Both the position numbers and the translations under genes were made by a program. A stretch of 64,000 nt of DNA from NCBI RefSeq assembly GCF_029626105.1, contig NZ_JARUBH010000009.1, positions 4,960,001-5,024,000 on the forward strand. The letters are read 5' to 3'. This document shows positions 59,931-64,000 of the stretch, one piece after another. Every line of letters starts with the position of its first letter. Positions within the stretch are counted from its first letter, which is position 1. This DNA is from Solwaraspora sp. WMMD792. Its GTDB lineage: Bacteria; Actinomycetota; Actinomycetes; Mycobacteriales; Micromonosporaceae. Below the pieces are notes generated by a model. It did not search any database. It was not told the DNA's origin and worked only from the letters and a program-made list of their open reading frames with translations.

Positions 59931-61751
59931 TTGACCGCGAAAACGACACCCCCTGACGCTGACGGCACGCTGCAACGGGCGACACAGATCGTCGATCTCG
60001 CGGTACGCGCCTGCGAGGCGTACGACCGCCCCGACCTCGGTGGCCGGCTGGCCACCATCCGGCACACCCTGTCCGACCCGGTGGTGCACGTCGTGGTCGT
60101 CGGCGAGTTCAAGCAGGGCAAGAGCTCGCTGGTCAACGCGCTGGTCGGGACGAAGATCTGCCCGGTCGACGACGACGTGGCCACCGTCCTGCCGACCTAC
60201 ATCCGGCACGGACCGCAGCCATCGGCGCAACTGCTGTTCAGCGACGACCCCGCCCGGCGGGAGCCGCTGCCCATCGACCAGGTGCAGGACGTGGTGCTGG
60301 AACGGGCCACCGGCGACGCCACCCCGCCCGGAATCGCCGGGGTGGAGGTCCGGCTGCCGCGCAACATCCTGTCGAACGGCCTCGTCATGGTCGACACCCC
60401 AGGTGTCGGCGGTCTGGGCTCGGTCCACGCTGCGGCCAGTCTGGCCGCAGCGTCAATGGCCGACGCGCTGCTGTTCGTCACCGACGCCGCCCAGGAGTTG
60501 ACCCGCAGCGAGCTGGACTTCCTGCGGCAGGCCCACGAGGTGTGCCCGACGGTGGTGTGCGTGATCACCAAGACGGACTTCTACCCCCACTGGCGGAAGA
60601 TCCGCGACCTGGACGAGGGCCACCTGCGCCGCGAGGTCGAGATGCCGATCATCCCGGTGTCGTCCGCGCTGCGGCTGCGGGCCGTCGCCGGCAACGACAA
60701 GGAACTCAACGCCGAGTCCGGGTTCCCGGATCTGGTCAAGTTCGTGACGCAGCGGGTGGCCGGTGGCGCGGCGACCCGGGTCGCCGCACAGGCCGCCGCG
60801 TCGGTCGTCGGCATCTGCGAGCAGATGGAGAACCAGTTCAAGGCCGAGCACGCCGCGCTCGCCGACCCGGAGGCCGCCGCCACGGTGGTGGCCGAGCTCA
60901 ACGCGGTGAAGCAGCGGGTCGAGTCGCTCAAGGCGGCTGCGGCGAAGTGGCAGCAGACGCTGAGCGACGGGATCTCCGACCTCAACGCCGACGTCGACTA
61001 CGACCTGCGCGGCCGGCTCCGGCGCATCCTCGAGGAGGCCGACGCCGCGATCGAGGAGATCGACCCCGCTGACGCCTGGGACGAGACCGAACGCTGGCTG
61101 CAGGCCAGGGTGTCCAACGAACTGCTGGCCAACTACATGATGCTGCGTGACCGGGCGATGAGCCTGAGCGACGACGTGGCCCTGCACTTCCAGGAGGCCG
61201 CCGGCGAGGTGCTGCGCCACGTCGCGATCCCCGACCCGGTTCCGTTGGTCGGCACCGCACAGGTGGACCACAAGATCGAGCTGGCCAAGATGAAGCTCGG
61301 CAAGCAGGCGATGGTGGCGCTCAAGAGCGCCTACGGCGGCGCGCTCATGTTCGTCATGCTCGGTTCGTTGACCGGGATCGCGCTCGGCCCGATCGGTATC
61401 GGAATCGGGCTGGTGATGGGCCGCAAGGGCCTGCGCGAGGAGAAGAAGCGGCAACGCGTCAACCGACAGAACCAGGCGAAGAACGCCGTCCGGCGGTACT
61501 GCGACGAGGTCAGTTTCGTGATGACCAAGGACTCCCGGGACACGCTGCGCCGGATTCAGCGCCAGCTCCGCGACCACTACAGCGCGCTGGCCGAGGAGTT
61601 GTCCCGGTCGAACGCCAAGGCGCTGTCCGCCGCGTCGGAGGCCGCTCAGCGAACCAAGGCGGAACGGGAGAGCCGGCTCCGCGACCTGACCGCTGAGCTG
61701 GACCGGCTGCGCCAGCTGCGCGAGCACGCCACCGCGATCGTCGGCGCCTGA
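59931..61751 (+). CDS. Dynamin-like GTPase with membrane segment (IniA-like)
   Basis: 606 residues from a TTG with GAGGAG 6 nt upstream. G1 GEFKQGKS (58-65), G2 ATVLPT, G3 DTPGVGG, G4 TKTD. Long coiled helices follow, then a hydrophobic hairpin (about 470-497, ALMFVMLGSLTGIALGPIGIG) that should insert in the membrane like the paddle of bacterial dynamins. A second coiled coil ends the protein (TAELDRLRQLREH). Mycobacterial IniA has the same plan and remodels or fuses membrane. It is probably paired with the smaller GTPase at 53726. Confidence 0.92.
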   Translation: MTAKTTPPDADGTLQRATQIVDLAVRACEAYDRPDLGGRLATIRHTLSDPVVHVVVVGEFKQGKSSLVNALVGTKICPVDDDVATVLPTYIRHGPQPSAQLLFSDDPARREPLPIDQVQDVVLERATGDATPPGIAGVEVRLPRNILSNGLVMVDTPGVGGLGSVHAAASLAAASMADALLFVTDAAQELTRSELDFLRQAHEVCPTVVCVITKTDFYPHWRKIRDLDEGHLRREVEMPIIPVSSALRLRAVAGNDKELNAESGFPDLVKFVTQRVAGGAATRVAAQAAASVVGICEQMENQFKAEHAALADPEAAATVVAELNAVKQRVESLKAAAAKWQQTLSDGISDLNADVDYDLRGRLRRILEEADAAIEEIDPADAWDETERWLQARVSNELLANYMMLRDRAMSLSDDVALHFQEAAGEVLRHVAIPDPVPLVGTAQVDHKIELAKMKLGKQAMVALKSAYGGALMFVMLGSLTGIALGPIGIGIGLVMGRKGLREEKKRQRVNRQNQAKNAVRRYCDEVSFVMTKDSRDTLRRIQRQLRDHYSALAEELSRSNAKALSAASEAAQRTKAERESRLRDLTAELDRLRQLREHATAIVGA

Positions 61752-61823
61752 CTTCGCATCGGACCCGCCGGACATCGCAGAAGTATCCACGCCGGCTCGG
61801 CCGGGTCGGCCACACCGATCCGG

Positions 61824-62507
61824 TCAGCCGGCCCCGAGGTCGTCGATCTCCGCGGCACCGTCCACCCCGGCGGTGCCCTCGGAGATCGGCGGCATCGCCC
61901 ACGGGTCACCGGACGGTAGCGGACCGTCCAGGAGATCCGCCGCGTCCGGTTGGCCGTCGTGGCTGGCCGGTTCGGCGTCGTCCCCGGTCGGGCCGGCCGG
62001 GGACGGCTCGACCGTTGCCGGCTCACGATCGTCGATGGTCGGGCCGTCGCCGCGCCCGAACGCCGCGTCGATCTCCGGGCCGGCCGCGAAACCCGGGTCG
62101 TCGAACCCGGGGGTATCGAACCCGGAGGTGTCGAACCCTGGACCGTCCGGCGGCGCGGTGTCGAGCCCGGGATCGTCAAGGTCCGGGCCGTCGAACGCCG
62201 GATCATCCGGCATCGCAGCGTCGAACGCCGGGGCCGGAGCCGTGGCGAGCAGGTCGAGCGGCGAGGCCAGATCATCCGGTACGGTGCCGTCGCCGCCGAC
62301 CTGGCTGTGCGCCGTGACGAACGGGGCCAGATGCTCGGCCACCTCAGCCGGGGCGGTGTCCGCGTAGCTGACCACGGCCTGCGCCAGCAACTCCGGGGGA
62401 AGGTCCGCGTAGCCGTTGGCATCGAGCACGGCGGCGACGTCGCTGTGGGCTGCGGCGTCGCCGGGCAGCCCAGCGAAGATCTCGTGCAGGGATCGCGCCG
62501 GTGCCAT
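61824..62507 (-). CDS. Acidic Asp/Pro/Gly-rich protein, possibly IniB-associated
   Basis: 227 residues from the ATG at 62507, 6 nt after TACAGT (leaderless pattern). Residues 1-65 form a helical domain (SLHEIFAGL, HSDVAAVLDANGYADLPPELLAQAVVSYAD) whose layout loosely resembles the IniB N-domain: a helix, then AxxLxANGYxDLxxE, then a helix. The rest is acidic low complexity with GFDxP and DDP units (GFDTSGFDTPGFDDPGF). It has no signal peptide or membrane helix. It converges on the dynamin gene with 72 nt between. Function unknown; association is by position and N-domain layout only. Confidence 0.75.
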   Translation of the reverse strand: MAPARSLHEIFAGLPGDAAAHSDVAAVLDANGYADLPPELLAQAVVSYADTAPAEVAEHLAPFVTAHSQVGGDGTVPDDLASPLDLLATAPAPAFDAAMPDDPAFDGPDLDDPGLDTAPPDGPGFDTSGFDTPGFDDPGFAAGPEIDAAFGRGDGPTIDDREPATVEPSPAGPTGDDAEPASHDGQPDAADLLDGPLPSGDPWAMPPISEGTAGVDGAAEIDDLGAG

Positions 62508-62581
62508 GTAACCACTGTAAGAAGAGCACCACCCGGACCGGCAAGGGGGACATCCCCGCACCGCCCCCTAACCTGAGACGG

Positions 62582-63484
62582 TCAGGACGTCACGTCCTTG
62601 CGGGTGAACCGCCAGAACGTCAACGACAGGAAGACCGTGGCGTACGCCAGCGCCGACACGCAGCCGCGTACCACGTCGTCGGTCTGCATCGGGGTCGACA
62701 GCAGCCCCAGCCAGGCGGTGCTGAAATGGGTCGGCAGGAAGTCGCGCAGCACGCCCAGCGCGGTGATCTGGTCCAGGATGCTGGACAGGATCCACAGCAG
62801 CACCGCACCGCCGACCGCGCCGAGCGCCGCGTCGGTCGACACCGACAGCAGGAACGCCAGCGACGCCACGATCAGCAGCACCACCGCCAGGTAGCCGAGG
62901 ATGCCGAGCAGCCGCAGCGTGCCCTCCCCGGCCGGGATTTCGGCGGCCACCGTCGAACGCAGCGGCGACCAGCCGTACCGCAGGGTGCCGACCAGCAGCG
63001 CGGTCGCGGCCAGGACCAGGATCGACAACCCGGAGTACGCCAACGCGGCGGCCAGCTTCACCGCCAGCAGCCGGGCCCGGGGCACCGGCACGGCCAGCAG
63101 GTAGCGCAGACTCCCCCAACTCGCTTCGCTGGCCACCGTGTCGCCGCAGAACAACGCCACCGCCACCACCAGCAGAAATGTCGACGACACGAAGATGGTG
63201 AACAGGGCGAAGTTCAACCCGCCGGTGGTGGCCAGCTCGACCAGGCTGGCGAACTCGCCACCGCCGTTGTCGTCGTCGCCGTCGTCGAACTCGAAGGCGA
63301 TCAGCACGATCAACGGCAGCAGCACCATGAAGCCCAGGGTCAGCTGGGTGCGGCGGCGGGCCGCCTGGCGGCGTACCTCGGCCCAGAACGGCAAGGTGGC
63401 GCGGGCCCGGTAGCCGGCGGCGGCGCCGGACTGGTCGACCGGCCGGTCCGGCTGTCGCACGTCCGGTGATTCGACGGTAGCCAT
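62582..63484 (-). CDS. ABC transporter permease (ABC-2 type)
   Basis: 300 residues, six hydrophobic segments. The first external loop is very acidic (FDDGDDDNGGG). The GDTVASEASWGSLRYLLAVPVPRARLL block is typical of ABC-2 type permeases that pair with a separate ATPase. The start overlaps the ATPase stop by 1 nt. Substrate unknown. Confidence 0.88.
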   Translation of the reverse strand: MATVESPDVRQPDRPVDQSGAAAGYRARATLPFWAEVRRQAARRRTQLTLGFMVLLPLIVLIAFEFDDGDDDNGGGEFASLVELATTGGLNFALFTIFVSSTFLLVVAVALFCGDTVASEASWGSLRYLLAVPVPRARLLAVKLAAALAYSGLSILVLAATALLVGTLRYGWSPLRSTVAAEIPAGEGTLRLLGILGYLAVVLLIVASLAFLLSVSTDAALGAVGGAVLLWILSSILDQITALGVLRDFLPTHFSTAWLGLLSTPMQTDDVVRGCVSALAYATVFLSLTFWRFTRKDVTS

Positions 63485-64000
63485 CAGCGGTCCCCGCTTC
63501 CCCGTGAGTTCTCGCCGACCAGGGCGAGGAAGGCGTCCTCCAGCCGACGGCGGGGCACCACCCGGTCCACCGCCACCCCGGCCCGGACCAGCTCCGCGAC
63601 CACCTCGCTGCGCGGCGTACCGTCGACGTCGACGATCAGCCCGCCGTTGTCGGCGGCGACGGTACGCACCCCGGCCAGCCGGTTCAGCACCGCTTCGGCG
63701 GCGGTCACGTCGGAGACGTCGAACTGCACGCTCGGCGAATCCCCGACGATGTCGTCGACCGGCCCGGCGGCCACGATCCGGCCCTTGTTGACCACCACCG
63801 CGTGGGTGCAGGTCTGCTCGACCTCGGCGAGCAGATGGCTGGAGACCAGCACCGCCCGCCCGCCGGTGGCGTACCGCTTGAGCACCCGGCGCATCTCGGC
63901 GATCTGCGGCGGGTCCAGCCCGTCGGTCGGTTCGTCGAGCACCAGCAGCTCCGGCAGCCCGAGCATGGCCTGGGCGATGGCCAGCCGTTGGCGCATCCCG
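63484..64000 (-). CDS. ABC transporter ATP-binding protein (5' end outside the window)
   Basis: About 172 codons of the C-terminal half. Signature region ends GMRQRLAIAQAMLG, Walker B LLVLDEPTDGLDP, switch His in LVSSHLLAEVEQ. The tail (VVPRRRLEDAFLALVGE) is that of ABC-2/drug-export type ATPases. It partners the permease at 62582. Walker A lies beyond the window. Confidence 0.93.
   Translation of the reverse strand, partial: GMRQRLAIAQAMLGLPELLVLDEPTDGLDPPQIAEMRRVLKRYATGGRAVLVSSHLLAEVEQTCTHAVVVNKGRIVAAGPVDDIVGDSPSVQFDVSDVTAAEAVLNRLAGVRTVAADNGGLIVDVDGTPRSEVVAELVRAGVAVDRVVPRRRLEDAFLALVGENSRGSGDR

Noticed and set aside
57975-60428. 817-residue Ser/Pro-rich open frame on the minus strand
   Set aside because: It is the antisense shadow of the iniB-like gene; its low complexity mirrors the Gly/Asp repeats, and the sense strand has a ribosome site and a recognised N-domain.

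Overview
This window is a high-GC (about 70%) actinobacterial chromosome segment. GTG and TTG starts are frequent, many genes look leaderless (a TANNNT box 6-8 nt before the start), and gene content fits the family Micromonosporaceae (Micromonospora and relatives). Supporting markers are mycothiol synthase, a GlnR orphan regulator, an HrcA/CIRCE-controlled groEL without an adjacent groES, and HTH-TPR regulators of actinobacterial type. No rRNA, tRNA, insertion sequence, CRISPR array or classical antibiotic gene cluster was seen.

Layout. 1-4.9 kb: DUF2993 fragment, membrane protein, glnR, polysaccharide deacetylase, mshD. 5-17.4 kb: phosphate and arsenic block. It holds pstSCAB with a PHO box, a conserved winged-helix-like protein, a NUDIX hydrolase and a Gfo/Idh/MocA oxidoreductase. 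Next comes an arsenic operon (ArsR-ArsC fusion, long arsenate reductase, aquaporin-like channel, short arsenate reductase), then a Pit transporter with its DUF47 partner and a PPK2 polyphosphate kinase. Phosphate and arsenate chemistry are thus physically interleaved. 17.4-22.1 kb: DUF402, DinG-type helicase, AI-2E family permease, GroES-like protein. 22.1-27.4 kb: a degenerate accessory patch with two intact and two broken HTH-TPR regulators, a broken TPR gene, a small cysteine-containing secreted protein and two kinds of duplicated leader sequence.

27.4-39.2 kb: PrsW protease, FUSC-type permease, GlcD-type FAD oxidase, GlpD, a membrane-anchored subtilase, a TetR/DUF998 divergent pair with a palindromic operator, and a double-GNAT protein. 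39.2-49.7 kb: groEL with two CIRCE elements, cold-shock protein, a beta-lactamase-fold protein, acetyltransferases, PaaN, thrC under a SAM-I riboswitch whose basal stem covers the Shine-Dalgarno, a SpoIIAA-like protein and an inositol-phosphatase family enzyme. 49.7-51.4 kb: two small proteins of unknown function and a DUF817 membrane protein.

51.5-62.5 kb holds the most unusual locus. A membrane-anchored Hsp70-like protein and a dynamin-like GTPase lie on the minus strand, divergent from a LuxR-type regulator, an IniB-like protein with Gly-rich, GDG-rich and DSFN-repeat regions, and a second dynamin-like GTPase. An acidic Asp/Pro/Gly-rich protein, whose N-terminus loosely resembles the IniB N-domain, converges on it. 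The arrangement recalls the mycobacterial iniBAC locus, with an added transmembrane Hsp70 and a LuxR regulator. I read it as a candidate envelope-stress membrane-remodelling system; that function is inference. The window ends in an ABC transporter (permease plus partial ATPase).

Convergent gene pairs are often separated by long, perfect-stem hairpins without T-tracts, and one hairpin lies inside the last codons of a regulator gene.
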